DNA of 64,000 nucleotides. It comes from Rhodobacterales bacterium (GTDB lineage: Bacteria; Pseudomonadota; Alphaproteobacteria; Rhodobacterales; Rhodobacteraceae). Below, in pieces: positions 36,426-46,457 of the stretch. The notes under the pieces were generated by a model that was not told the DNA's origin, searched no databases, and saw nothing but the letters and a program-made list of their open reading frames with translations. Location: the NCBI GenBank assembly GCA_002748285.1, contig PDSA01000033.1, positions 1-64,000 of the forward strand. Reading direction: 5' to 3'. The translations under genes were made by a program, and so were the position numbers. Position 1 is the first letter of the stretch, and each line of letters begins with the position of its first letter.

Positions 36426-37634
36426 TTACCGGGCAATTTCTGCCAAAATCGTTTCGGCTCCCAGACGGGAATCAAACCCGGTCACAATCCGTTGCCGCCC
36501 CGCCTTGGCCAACCGACGCGCCAGATCGGGGTCGTTGACAAGCGATAAAATGGCCAGCGCCAGCGCCTCAGGGTTTTTCGGCGCAACCAACAGCCCGTCC
36601 TGCTGATCGGTGATCAGCTCGGCCACCCCTCCGGCATCGGTGCCGATGGTGGGAACTTCGCAGCTCATCGCTTCCATATAGGCCACGCCCAGCGGTTCAT
36701 GCCAGCTGGCCAGCACGAAAATATGCGCCTTCAATAGATAATCGCGCACCGCATCCGAGCTGATCGCCCCCAAAAGCCGCACATTATCCTGCAAGCCCAG
36801 CTCTTGCAGCCGCGCCGCCAGAACCTGTTGATAGCCATGGCCGCCATCATCATCCTGCCCGGCAATATCCAGTTGAATATCCAGCCCCTGATCCAGCAAT
36901 ATTCGCACTGCGGCGAACAAATCCTGATGGCCTTTGACGATGTTCAGCCGCCCGCAGCTGAATAACCGGATCGGAGCCGTCTTTGTCGCCGGCACATAAG
37001 GATCGGGCCGCGTCAGAGCCTGCGTATCTACTCCCATCGGTTGCAGCACCAGACGCTCGGGCAAAGCGTTGCCCAGCTGGGCGGGCAGCTCATCCAGCAG
37101 TTTTTGTGTGATCACCGTGGCAAATTTCGCCCCCTGCCATTTCAGATGCTGGCCACTGCCATAATCCGATAGCGGGCCATGCAGCGTCAGGCTGTAATCC
37201 GGGCCGCCCATGCGTTTGGAAAGGGCGGCAATCAAGGCGGCGCGGCCACAGGAATGCACATGCACATGAGTGATGCCTTGTTTCCGGCAGGTACTGTGCA
37301 GCTGAGCGGCGGCGGCGGCGCTGATCAGCAAATCCTTGAAAAACGCCCGCCCGCTGCGGCGTAATTCCAGCCCCCACCAGAACGGAGGCACCGATAACAG
37401 GCAACGCAACATTGCCAGCGGCTTGACCGCGCCCAGATACTGCGTGCGGGCAATCGCCTGATCTGACCAGTTATGCGAGATCAGCCCTTTGGCCGGCATC
37501 CGGGTGGAAAACAGCGCAATCTGTGCGCCCAAAGCCTCGGCCGCGAGAATTTCGCGCCAAAAAAAGATATGAGTCTGGCCGGGAAATTGCGGGATCAGAT
37601 AGCCAATGGTAGGATTATTTTCATTTTTCGTCAT
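36426..37634 (-). CDS. GT4-family glycosyltransferase
   Basis: This 402-residue GT-B fold transferase opens with IGYLIPQFPGQTHIFFWREI, the amino-domain acceptor signature of colanic-acid-type GT4 enzymes. The carboxyl donor domain shows FSCGRLNIVKGHQDLF, DIAGQDDDGG, LASWHEPLGVAYMEAMS and CEVPTIGTDAGGVAELI, with the E-x7-E pattern. It is a cytoplasmic or membrane-peripheral enzyme for surface polysaccharide. It diverges from the GT2-flippase pair and shares their 110-base promoter region. Confidence 0.92.
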   Translation of the reverse strand: MTKNENNPTIGYLIPQFPGQTHIFFWREILAAEALGAQIALFSTRMPAKGLISHNWSDQAIARTQYLGAVKPLAMLRCLLSVPPFWWGLELRRSGRAFFKDLLISAAAAAQLHSTCRKQGITHVHVHSCGRAALIAALSKRMGGPDYSLTLHGPLSDYGSGQHLKWQGAKFATVITQKLLDELPAQLGNALPERLVLQPMGVDTQALTRPDPYVPATKTAPIRLFSCGRLNIVKGHQDLFAAVRILLDQGLDIQLDIAGQDDDGGHGYQQVLAARLQELGLQDNVRLLGAISSDAVRDYLLKAHIFVLASWHEPLGVAYMEAMSCEVPTIGTDAGGVAELITDQQDGLLVAPKNPEALALAILSLVNDPDLARRLAKAGRQRIVTGFDSRLGAETILAEIAR

Positions 37635-37743
37635 ATTTGCGTCAGGTTTACTAAATAAGGATCATGTTTGATATTTTTCTACCATGTCCATTTGTTCTTG
37701 CCGAGGCCTACCTTGGCAATATGCCAAATTCGGAGCCATTAAC

Positions 37744-38571
37744 GTGCTGACTGTGATCATACCAGCCCATAACGAGGCCGCGCAGATCGACGACTGCCTG
37801 CAATCGGTGCTGGGCTCGCAGGCGGATTTTGCGGTGCAGATCATCGTGGTGGCCAATGGCTGTCAGGATGACACCGCCGCTGTTGCCGCGACCTATCAGG
37901 CGGCGGCGCAGCAGCGTGGGTGGGAGTTGCAGGTGATCGATCTGGCCCAAGGTGGCAAGCTGGGGGCGCTCAATGCCGGGGATCGGGCGGCGCGATATGG
38001 TCAGAGGGTTTATCTGGATGCGGATGTGATCCTCAGCCCGGCTTTGCTGGGGCAAATTGCGCAGGCGCTCGCCAGCGAGTCCCCCCGATATGCCAGCGGC
38101 ACCCTGACCATCCCACGCCCGGCCAGCTGTGTCAGCCGTGCCTATCGTGCGGTTTATCAGAAGGTGCCGTTCATGACCCATGGCGTGCCCGGGGCCGGGC
38201 TGTTTGCGATGAATGCCGCCGGGCGGGGGCGTTGGGGTGAGTGGCCGGATATTATCTCGGACGATACTTATGCCCGGCTGATGTTTGCTCCGGCTGAGCG
38301 CATCTTGCTGAGCGCCCCCTATGACTGGCCGATTGTTGAAGGCTGGGCCAATCTGGTTGCCGTGCGGCGGCGGCAAAATGCCGGTGTGGATGAGATCCGT
38401 AGGCTCTATCCCGAGCTTTTGCAAAATGACGACACTCCGAAGCTGGGGCTGGCGGGGAAACTAGGGTTGGCACTGGCGCATCCGATTGGCTTTGCGGTAT
38501 ATGCCGGCGTGGCGCTGGCGGTGCGGCTGAGCCGGCCCAAGGGGCGTGGCGATTGGAGGCGTGGCAGATGA
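37744..38571 (+). CDS. GT2-family glycosyltransferase
   Basis: This 275-residue GT-A fold enzyme opens with LTVIIPAHNEAAQIDDCLQS and has the metal/nucleotide site VYLDADVILS; a later WPDIISDDTYARLMF block matches the ED-type catalytic segment. The carboxyl end has a hydrophobic stretch that may anchor it to the membrane. The start is a GTG at 37744 after CGGAG; a longer ATG form at 37684 adds a Cys-rich piece that looks spurious. Its stop overlaps the flippase start as ATGA, so the two genes are coupled. Confidence 0.88.
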   Translation: MLTVIIPAHNEAAQIDDCLQSVLGSQADFAVQIIVVANGCQDDTAAVAATYQAAAQQRGWELQVIDLAQGGKLGALNAGDRAARYGQRVYLDADVILSPALLGQIAQALASESPRYASGTLTIPRPASCVSRAYRAVYQKVPFMTHGVPGAGLFAMNAAGRGRWGEWPDIISDDTYARLMFAPAERILLSAPYDWPIVEGWANLVAVRRRQNAGVDEIRRLYPELLQNDDTPKLGLAGKLGLALAHPIGFAVYAGVALAVRLSRPKGRGDWRRGR

Positions 38572-39926
38572 TCGGATTACCGCGAGGCGATGGGTTGAAG
38601 GCCCGGCTGATCCGCAGCTCTGGCCTGACGGTGATCGGCTATGGCAGCTCGCAGGTTTTGCGGCTGGCGTCGAATTTGATCCTGACCCGGCTGCTGTTCC
38701 CCGAAGCCTTTGGCATGATGGTGCTGGTGTCGGTGTTCATGATGGGGTTGGTGATGTTCTCGGATCTGGGGATCGGCCCTTCGATCATGCAGAGCAAACG
38801 CGGCGATGATCCTGATTTTCTGGATACCGCATGGACGCTTCAGGTGATCCGCGGGCCGGTGTTGTGGGTGATTGCCGTGATCCTGGCCTGGCCGATGGCC
38901 TGGTTTTACGAGGCCCCCGAGCTGCTGTTCCTGCTGCCGGTGGCGTCTTTGAATCTGGTGATCATGGCGCTAAACCCCACCCGGGCCGAAACCGCCAAAC
39001 GCCATCTGATGCTGGGGCGGCTGACGGCGATTGATATTTCGATTCAGGTGATTGGCATCATTTCCGCCGTGCTGCTGGCCTGGTGGCTACAATCGGTCTG
39101 GGCGCTGGTGCTGAGCGGATTGATCAGCACAGCGGCGCAGCTGATCCTGTATAACATTTATCTACCGGGTCAGAAAAACCGCTTTCGTCTGGAAAAAGCG
39201 GCGGTGCATGAGCTGATCCATTTTGGCAAATGGATATTCCTCAGCACCATTGCCGGGTTTTCGCTGGGGCAGGGCGATAAGCTGATTTTGGGCAAATATC
39301 TGTCGCTGGATCAGCTGGGGGTTTATAATATCGGCTATTTTCTGGCCAGCTTCCCGTTATTGCTGGGCGGAGTGGTGATCAACAAGGTGCTGATCCCGAT
39401 TTACCGTGAAAAGCCCCCTGCGGCCTCGCCGGAAAATTTCAGAAAGCTGCAAAAGATGCGCTTTACCCTGACCAGCTTGATTTTCACGCTGGTGCTGGTG
39501 CTGGCGCTATCCGGGGTGTGGCTGGTGGATCTGTTTTACGATCCGCGCTATATCGCGGCCGGGGCGGTTGTGGTATTGGTGGCGATTGTGCAAATGCCGC
39601 AAATCATCGTGCTGACCTATGACCAGGCGGCGCTGGCTTCGGGGGATTCAAAACGGTTTTTCATGCTGGCCGCAGCGCGGGCGGTGCTGATGATCGTCGG
39701 GCTGTTGACCGGGGTGCAACTGCTGGGCCTGCCCGGAGCGCTGATCGCTCAGGGCATCGCCATGCTTCTGGCTTATCCGGTGGTGGTGTGGCTGGCGCGC
39801 AAACAGGGCGCGTGGGATCCACTGCATGACGCGGTGTTTTTCGCGCTCGGCCTGTTGATTGCCGCACTGGCCATTTGGCTGAACGGGGCGGCGGTTGGCG
39901 ATCTGGTTGCCTTCAAATTGCCCTAA
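38568..39926 (+). CDS. Wzx-like oligosaccharide flippase
   Basis: This is a polytopic membrane protein of 452 residues with about 12 hydrophobic segments, in the MATE/MOP flippase superfamily that moves lipid-linked oligosaccharides across the inner membrane. The opening LTVIGYGSSQVLRLASNLIL followed by TRLLFPEAFGMM is typical of the polysaccharide flippase class. A GGCG-containing GGAGGCG precedes the ATG at 38568. It is coupled to the GT2 gene upstream and followed, after a 126-base gap, by the PKS gene. It is a natural exporter for a glycan or glycolipid made by this locus. Confidence 0.92.
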   Translation: MIGLPRGDGLKARLIRSSGLTVIGYGSSQVLRLASNLILTRLLFPEAFGMMVLVSVFMMGLVMFSDLGIGPSIMQSKRGDDPDFLDTAWTLQVIRGPVLWVIAVILAWPMAWFYEAPELLFLLPVASLNLVIMALNPTRAETAKRHLMLGRLTAIDISIQVIGIISAVLLAWWLQSVWALVLSGLISTAAQLILYNIYLPGQKNRFRLEKAAVHELIHFGKWIFLSTIAGFSLGQGDKLILGKYLSLDQLGVYNIGYFLASFPLLLGGVVINKVLIPIYREKPPAASPENFRKLQKMRFTLTSLIFTLVLVLALSGVWLVDLFYDPRYIAAGAVVVLVAIVQMPQIIVLTYDQAALASGDSKRFFMLAAARAVLMIVGLLTGVQLLGLPGALIAQGIAMLLAYPVVVWLARKQGAWDPLHDAVFFALGLLIAALAIWLNGAAVGDLVAFKLP

Positions 39927-40052
39927 TTTTCCCCTTTTGTTGCGACAGTGTTGACCTAGATAAATTGCGTAAAATCGGTTAAGTTGTGTGTGGGCGTGCG
40001 ATGTTTTAGGCGAATTTGTCTAAAAATCACCAACAGCCCTTGGGGTTGGATC

Positions 40053-43000
40053 ATGAATGATGAAACAGTTCAGGCCGAAATCAATGCTGGCGATATTGCA
40101 GTCGTTGGCATGGCTGCGCATTTGCCCGGTGCAGATACGATCCAGCAGTATTGGCAGAATTTGCAGGACGGCGTCGAATCCATCCGCCGGCTGAGCGAAG
40201 ACGATCTGAAAGCTGCCGGCGAAGATTTCGGTCGCACCCAGCACCGCAACTATGTGCCCGCTGCGTCTGTGCTTGAGGGGTTTGAGAATTTCGATGCCGA
40301 GTTCTTTGGCCTCAGCCCCAAAGAAGCCGCGATCATGGACCCTCAGCACCGGCAGTTTCTTGAGGTCTGCTGGCAAGCGCTGGAAAACGCCGCCCACCCG
40401 CCTGAACGTTTCGACGGCCCGGTTGGGGTCTATGCCGGCTGCGGCATGGGCAGCTATTTCTATTTCAACATCTGCTCGAACCCCGATCTGGTCGAAGATG
40501 TTGGCCTGTTTTTGCTGCGCCATACCGGCAATGACAAGGATTTCCTTTCCACCCGGGTCAGCCATATTTTCAACCTGACCGGCCCCAGCATCGGGCTGCA
40601 AACCGCGTGCTCGACCTCGCTGGTGGCGATGCATTACGCCTGTCAGGCGTTGCAGAGCGGCGAATGCGACATGGCGCTGGCCGGAGGGGTCACCATCGAG
40701 CTGCCCCATGGCCGCGGTTACATTTTCGAAGAGGGCGAGATCCTGTCCCCCGATGGCCATTGCTATGCCTTTGACGCGCGCGGTCAGGGCACGGTGTTTG
40801 GCAGCGGTGCGGCGGTGGTGGTGCTGCGCCGGCTGGAGGACGCGATTGCCGATGGAGACCACATCTGGGGGGTCATCAAAGGCACCGCGATCAACAATGA
40901 CGGCGCGGCCAAGGCCGGCTATCTGGCCCCCAGCGTCGATGGTCAGGCCAACGCCATTGCCGAGGCCCACGCCATGGCCGATGTCTCCGCCGACACGATT
41001 GACTATGTCGAATGCCACGGCACCGGCACTTATCTGGGCGATCCGATCGAAATCGCCGCCCTGACCGAGGCGTTCCAGCAAACCACCAATCAGACCGGAT
41101 TTTGCCGCATTGGCTCGGTCAAGACCAATATCGGCCATCTGGACACCGCCGCAGGGGCGGCCAGCCTGATCAAGACGGCGCTCTCGCTGCATCACGGCAA
41201 AATCCCTCCCAGCCTGAATTTTGAAACTCCGAACCCGACGATTGATTTTGAAAACAGCCCGTTTGTGGTCAACACCGCGCTCACCGACTGGCCCACCCAT
41301 AACGGCCCGCGCCGGGCAGGGGTCAATTCGCTGGGGGTGGGGGGCACCAATGCCCATGCGGTGTTGCAGGAAGCGCCGGCGCGTCCGGCCTCTGACATCA
41401 GCGACTGGCCGTTTCAGATCCTGACGGTCTCGGGCCGCAGCAAAGCCGCGCTGGACGCCAACTGCGCCGTTCTGGCCGAGCATCTGCGCCGCCATCCCGA
41501 ACAACCTCTGGCCGATATTGCCTGGACCCTGAAACAGGGCCGCCGTGCGTTTGAAAAACGCCGGGTTCTGGTGGCCGAAACCCATGACGAAGCCGCCGAT
41601 TTGCTGCAAAACCCCGATCCGCGCCGGGTGTTTGACCATACGCCGGTGGGCGACGACCCCGAGCTGGTGTTCATGTTCCCCGGCGGTGGCGCTCAATATG
41701 TCGGCATGGCGCGTGATCTCTATCAGACCGAGCCGGTGTTTCAGGAATGGATGGACCGGGGTCTGGATATTCTGCACGACAAAATCGACGATGACATCCG
41801 CGCCCTGTGGCTGGCCGAAGGCGATGCGGTGGCCGGGGCAGAAGAAACGCTCAAACGTCCCTCGGCGCAGCTGCCTTTGATCATGATCGTGGAATATGCG
41901 CTGGCGCAGCTGTGGATGTCCTGGGGGGTGCGCCCTTCGGTGCTGGTCGGGCATAGCATGGGTGAAAACACCGCCGCTTGTCTGGCTGGGGTGATCAGTT
42001 TTGAAGACTGCATCCAGCTGGTGCTGCTGCGCGGTCAGCTGTTTGATACCGTGCCCGCAGGCGGGATGCTCAGCGTCAACCTGCCTTTGGCACAGCTCAA
42101 ACCGATGCTGGGCGATGATCTGGACATTGCCAGCCTGAATGCGCCGGAGTTGACCGTGGTTTCCGGCCCCACCGCCGCGCTGGATCGGCTGGAACAGCAG
42201 TTGCTACAACAAGAGGTCTCTTGCCAGCGGGTCGCGATTGATATCGCCGCCCATTCGCGCATGTTAGAGCCGATTTTGGCCCAATTCCGCGCCTTCCTGA
42301 ACTCGATCACCCTGTCTGCGCCCACGCTGCCGTTTTTGTCCAACCGCACGGGCGAGCTGATCACCGATGCGCAGGCCACGGATGCGGAATACTGGGTGCA
42401 GCATCTCAGAGGCACGGTGAATTTCGCCGATTGCATCAGCACTTTGGCGCAAAATCCGCAGCGGATTTATCTGGAAATGGGGCCGGGCAAGGCGCTGTCG
42501 TCCCTGACCCAGATGAACGGATCGGTGCAGAGCCAACAGGTGTTCAGCGTGCTGCGCCACCCCGAAGAAGACATCGAGGATGACAGATATTTTCTGGGCA
42601 TTGTCGGGCGTCTGTGGGCGGCGGGTTACGAGGCCGACTGGCATCAGGTCTGGGGCGATGCCAAACGCCACCGGCTGCCTTTGCCGGGCTATCAGTTCCA
42701 GCGCAGCCGCTATTTCATCGAGCCCGGCAAACCGGCCGAGCAGCCCGCTTCGACCTATCTGCAACGCACGGAAAACCTGTCGGATTGGGGGACGCAAATT
42801 CATTGGCGCCCAAGGCTGGCCGAATATGAGTTTGACCCGCAGACCGAGCTGCATCTGGCGGAAAAACAAAGCTGGCTGATTTTCATGGATCAGGCCGGTC
42901 TGGGGGCCAAAATCGCCAGCCGTTTACGCGCCGCCGATCATCCGGTGATCGAGGTTCACAGCGGGGATGGCTTTGGCAAGGTCGCGCCGGATCGCTATAC

Positions 43001-46000
43001 GCTGAGCGCCGAACAAGGGCGCAGCGGCTATGATCAGCTGGTGCAGGATCTGATGGTCAGCGGCCACGTCCCGACCCGGGTGCTGCATCTGTGGCTTTAT
43101 ACCGACAGCGAAAATTTCCGCCCCGGCAGCAGCTTTTTGCACCGCAATCTGGAGCAGGGATTTTACAGCCTGTTCTTTCTGGCGCAGGCGATTGCCGATG
43201 AAAACCTGCCGACTCCGCTGCACATCACAGCCGTGACCTCGGGCGCCAGTCAGGTGCATGATGAGCCCCTGCCTTACCCCGAAAAAGCCACCGTGATCGG
43301 CCCGGCCCGGGTGATCCCGCGCGAATTGCCCGGCGTGAGTTGTGCGGTGCTGGATGTTGAGGCCGGGCAGGAGGGTAAGAATTCTGATCCGGCGCTGGAA
43401 CAGCTGGCCGTGCAAGTGCTGGAAGATTTGATCGCTCCGCCGCAAAACCTCGTCGCTGCTTTGCGCGGGCCCAAGCGGTTTGAGCAACAGCTGCGCCGGG
43501 TCCGGCTGGAGGAACCCTCCGACGTTCCCGAGATCAAAAAGCAGGGGGTCTATCTGATCACCGGCGGCTTTGGCGGCATCGGTCAGACGATCGCGGCGCG
43601 GTTGATCTCGGATTACGACGCCCGCATCATCCTGCTGTCGCATAGCCCGTTTCCCGAACGCGCCGACTGGGATGCTTATCTGAAAAACCACAGCAAAAGC
43701 GACAAGATCAGCCAGCGGATCGGCGCGGTGCGGCGGCTCGAGGCGCTGGGCGGCGAGATTGCGATCCTGTCGGCGGATGTCAGCAACATCAACCAGATGC
43801 AGCAGATGCGCCAACAGGCCGAGGCCCGGTTTGGTCAGATCAACGGAGTCATCCACGCCGCCGGTCTGATTGACGATGCGCCGCTGCTGGCGAAATCGGT
43901 GGCGACCATTGAGGATGTGTTCACGCCCAAGCTGCATGGCACGCAGGTGCTGGAGATGGTGTTTGCTGATGGCGATCTGGATTGGCTGGTGCTGTTTGCC
44001 TCGACCAGCACGGTCACGGCCCCGCCGGGGCAGATCGACTATGTGGCGGCCAATGAATATCTGAACGCCTATGCCAAATCGCGCAAGGGCGGCAAAACCA
44101 AGGTGGTGGCGATCAACTGGGGCATCTGGAACCAGGTCGGCATGGCGGCGGATGCGGTTGCGGCGCGCGATAGCGTGCCAGAGCCGGACGCGCCCACGCC
44201 GGTTGCGCAGCCGCTGCTGCATCACGCCAGTTTTGATGCGGCCGGCAACCGGGTGTTCATGGCCGACCTGACCACCGATCACTGGATTTTGGATGATCAC
44301 CGCACCAAATCCGGCACCGCAATCCTGCCCGGGACCGGCTATATCGAGCTGGCGGCGCAGGCGCTGAGCGCCAATGGCGAAACCGCTCCGTTTGAGATCG
44401 AAGATCTGCTGTTCCTGCGCCCGCTGGTGGTGCAGGAGGGCGCGGCCACCAGCATCCGGGTGCGTCTTGCTCAATCGGATGAGGGCTATGAATTTCAGGT
44501 GCAGAGCCGCTGTCAGGTGGACGGCAAACAAGGCTATCAGACCCACGCTCAGGCAGCGATCATCATGGGCGATCTGGACGCGCCCGCGCCGGTTGACGCC
44601 TCTAAGCTGTGTGAGGATTGCGATGATGTGCGTCAGGCTGAGGGCAGCCCGCTGCGCTCGCCGCAAGAGGCGCATTTGAATTTCGGCCCTCGCTGGCGGG
44701 TGCTGCACAAAACCGCGCTGGGCCAAGGCCACGGGGTTGCCGATCTGCACCTGCCCGACATCGCAAAGGGCGATCTGGCCGAGGGGTATGTTCTGCATCC
44801 GGCGATGCTCGATCTGGCGACCGGCTGGGCGATGGAACTGATTGAGGGCTATCAGCCCGATCATCTGTGGGTGCCGGTGTCGTATGGTTCGATTCAGGTG
44901 TTCGCACCGCTGCCCGAGCGCATCCTCAGCCGGGTCAACAATGCCGCAGACAACACGCAACAGGCCGAAACCGCCGCGTTCAACGTCACGATTTGCGACC
45001 CGGATGGCAATATCTGCGCCCGGATCAGCGATTTCTCGATCCGGCGACTGGATCAGGCGCAGGATTTCGCCGCAACGCTTCAGCCCACCGTCAACGAATT
45101 GGAGCTTGACCCTGACCCCGGCGCAAAGCCGGTGCTGTCCAAGGCCGAAGAGCAGCTGCGTCACAACCTGTCACAAGGCATCCTGCCCGATGAAGGGGCG
45201 GGGCTGTTCCTGCGGGCTCTGGCACAGCCGCAGGCGCAGATTTTTGTCTCTTCGCTGGATCTGAACGGGCTGATCCAGCAAACCGAGGCGGCGGCGCTGT
45301 CGACCCAGACCGCGGCGCAGTCTTTTGAAAGACCGCAGTTAGAGACCGAATATCTGGAACCCCGCAACGATGTCGAGCGCACTCTGGCCGGGTTCTGGCA
45401 ACAATTGCTGGGGGTTGACCGGGTTGGCATTCAGGACAGTTTTTTTGACCTTGGCGGCCATTCGCTGATTGCGGTGCGGCTGTTCTCGATGGTCAAAAAA
45501 GCCTATCGGGTGGATTTCCCGATCTCGATCCTGTTCGAAGCCCCGACGGTGGAAAAATGCGCCGCCCTGATTGCCGATCAGATCGGTGGTGTGGGCGAGG
45601 ATGATCAGCCGCAAGCCGTGGCTCCGCGTCCGAAACGCTATCAATATCTGGTGCCGATGCATCAGAGTGGCCCGACCACCAAGACTCCGTTTTTCCTGGT
45701 GGCCGGGATGTTTGGTAATGTGCTGAACCTGCGGCATCTGGCCAATCTGATTGGCGCGGACCGGCCGTTTTACGGGCTACAGGCGCGTGGGCTGTATGGT
45801 GGCGATGCGCCGCATGAAACGCTGGCCGAGGCTGCTCGCGATTACATTGCCGAAATTCGCCAAATCCAGCCGCATGGCCCCTATTTGCTGGGTGGTTTTT
45901 CCGGTGGTGGGCTGACGGCCTATGAGATTGTGCATCAGCTCGAAGCCATGGGCGAAACCGTGCGGCTGTTGGTGATGCTCGACACGCCGCTGCCGGTGCG

Positions 46001-46457
46001 CAAACCGCTGAGCCGGGCGGATCGCTGGGCGATCCAATGGCAGGAGTTGCGCAAAAAGGGGCTGAGATATCCGTTGGTTTGGGCCCGCAACCGCATCGCC
46101 TGGGAGCTGAGCAAGCGCCGTGGCATCGAAACAACCGAGGCCGCCGGGCAGCACTTCCACAATGCCGAAATCGAGGCCGCCTTTTTGCGTGCCTTGGGGC
46201 GGTATGAGATGAAGCATTGGCAGGGCAATGCCGTGCTGTTGCGTCCGCCTTTGGTCGGGCATTGGCAGGTGGGCGGAGGCCGTCAGGTCGACAGCCAGCG
46301 CAGCTATGTCGAAGAGGACAATGGCTGGGGTGACTGGATCGCCGGGATCGAGGTGATCGAAGTGCCCGGAGACCACGACTCGATGGTTTTGGAGCCCAAT
46401 GTGCGGGTGATGGCCACCGCGCTGAAACGCCTGATCCGAAAGGCCGAGCGCGCATGA
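40053..46457 (+). CDS. Type I polyketide synthase, KS-AT-KR-DH-ACP-TE
   Basis: This 2134-residue single-module PKS runs in this order. KS about 10-440: Cys186 in TACSTS, His322 in CHGTG, His362 in NIGHLD. AT 540-850: GHSMGE with Ser635. A structural linker. KR 1160-1370: GGFGGIG, Tyr1330. A hotdog dehydratase 1385-1670: His1416 in LDDHRTKSG, Asp1587 in LHPAMLD. ACP 1770-1840: Ser1804 in GGHSL. Thioesterase 1875-2130: GFSGGG with Ser1950. The usual order is DH before KR; here DH follows KR. The DH motif is one residue longer than the HxxxGxxxxP pattern. The ATG at 40053 was chosen over an upstream in-frame start with no ribosome site. The next gene overlaps its stop by four bases. It would add one malonyl-type extender, reduce and dehydrate it, and release it; the product is unknown. 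Confidence 0.93.
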   Translation: MNDETVQAEINAGDIAVVGMAAHLPGADTIQQYWQNLQDGVESIRRLSEDDLKAAGEDFGRTQHRNYVPAASVLEGFENFDAEFFGLSPKEAAIMDPQHRQFLEVCWQALENAAHPPERFDGPVGVYAGCGMGSYFYFNICSNPDLVEDVGLFLLRHTGNDKDFLSTRVSHIFNLTGPSIGLQTACSTSLVAMHYACQALQSGECDMALAGGVTIELPHGRGYIFEEGEILSPDGHCYAFDARGQGTVFGSGAAVVVLRRLEDAIADGDHIWGVIKGTAINNDGAAKAGYLAPSVDGQANAIAEAHAMADVSADTIDYVECHGTGTYLGDPIEIAALTEAFQQTTNQTGFCRIGSVKTNIGHLDTAAGAASLIKTALSLHHGKIPPSLNFETPNPTIDFENSPFVVNTALTDWPTHNGPRRAGVNSLGVGGTNAHAVLQEAPARPASDISDWPFQILTVSGRSKAALDANCAVLAEHLRRHPEQPLADIAWTLKQGRRAFEKRRVLVAETHDEAADLLQNPDPRRVFDHTPVGDDPELVFMFPGGGAQYVGMARDLYQTEPVFQEWMDRGLDILHDKIDDDIRALWLAEGDAVAGAEETLKRPSAQLPLIMIVEYALAQLWMSWGVRPSVLVGHSMGENTAACLAGVISFEDCIQLVLLRGQLFDTVPAGGMLSVNLPLAQLKPMLGDDLDIASLNAPELTVVSGPTAALDRLEQQLLQQEVSCQRVAIDIAAHSRMLEPILAQFRAFLNSITLSAPTLPFLSNRTGELITDAQATDAEYWVQHLRGTVNFADCISTLAQNPQRIYLEMGPGKALSSLTQMNGSVQSQQVFSVLRHPEEDIEDDRYFLGIVGRLWAAGYEADWHQVWGDAKRHRLPLPGYQFQRSRYFIEPGKPAEQPASTYLQRTENLSDWGTQIHWRPRLAEYEFDPQTELHLAEKQSWLIFMDQAGLGAKIASRLRAADHPVIEVHSGDGFGKVAPDRYTLSAEQGRSGYDQLVQDLMVSGHVPTRVLHLWLYTDSENFRPGSSFLHRNLEQGFYSLFFLAQAIADENLPTPLHITAVTSGASQVHDEPLPYPEKATVIGPARVIPRELPGVSCAVLDVEAGQEGKNSDPALEQLAVQVLEDLIAPPQNLVAALRGPKRFEQQLRRVRLEEPSDVPEIKKQGVYLITGGFGGIGQTIAARLISDYDARIILLSHSPFPERADWDAYLKNHSKSDKISQRIGAVRRLEALGGEIAILSADVSNINQMQQMRQQAEARFGQINGVIHAAGLIDDAPLLAKSVATIEDVFTPKLHGTQVLEMVFADGDLDWLVLFASTSTVTAPPGQIDYVAANEYLNAYAKSRKGGKTKVVAINWGIWNQVGMAADAVAARDSVPEPDAPTPVAQPLLHHASFDAAGNRVFMADLTTDHWILDDHRTKSGTAILPGTGYIELAAQALSANGETAPFEIEDLLFLRPLVVQEGAATSIRVRLAQSDEGYEFQVQSRCQVDGKQGYQTHAQAAIIMGDLDAPAPVDASKLCEDCDDVRQAEGSPLRSPQEAHLNFGPRWRVLHKTALGQGHGVADLHLPDIAKGDLAEGYVLHPAMLDLATGWAMELIEGYQPDHLWVPVSYGSIQVFAPLPERILSRVNNAADNTQQAETAAFNVTICDPDGNICARISDFSIRRLDQAQDFAATLQPTVNELELDPDPGAKPVLSKAEEQLRHNLSQGILPDEGAGLFLRALAQPQAQIFVSSLDLNGLIQQTEAAALSTQTAAQSFERPQLETEYLEPRNDVERTLAGFWQQLLGVDRVGIQDSFFDLGGHSLIAVRLFSMVKKAYRVDFPISILFEAPTVEKCAALIADQIGGVGEDDQPQAVAPRPKRYQYLVPMHQSGPTTKTPFFLVAGMFGNVLNLRHLANLIGADRPFYGLQARGLYGGDAPHETLAEAARDYIAEIRQIQPHGPYLLGGFSGGGLTAYEIVHQLEAMGETVRLLVMLDTPLPVRKPLSRADRWAIQWQELRKKGLRYPLVWARNRIAWELSKRRGIETTEAAGQHFHNAEIEAAFLRALGRYEMKHWQGNAVLLRPPLVGHWQVGGGRQVDSQRSYVEEDNGWGDWIAGIEVIEVPGDHDSMVLEPNVRVMATALKRLIRKAERA

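Noticed and set aside
39951..39990. TTGACC and TAAAAT as a sigma-70 promoter for the PKS
   Set aside because: The spacing is only 13 bases, too short for a normal promoter; transcription may read in from the flippase gene.
42924..45164. A 746-residue open frame antisense to the PKS
   Set aside because: It mirrors GC-rich PKS codons, is rich in Arg, His and Gln, and shows no domain; it is a shadow of the coding strand.
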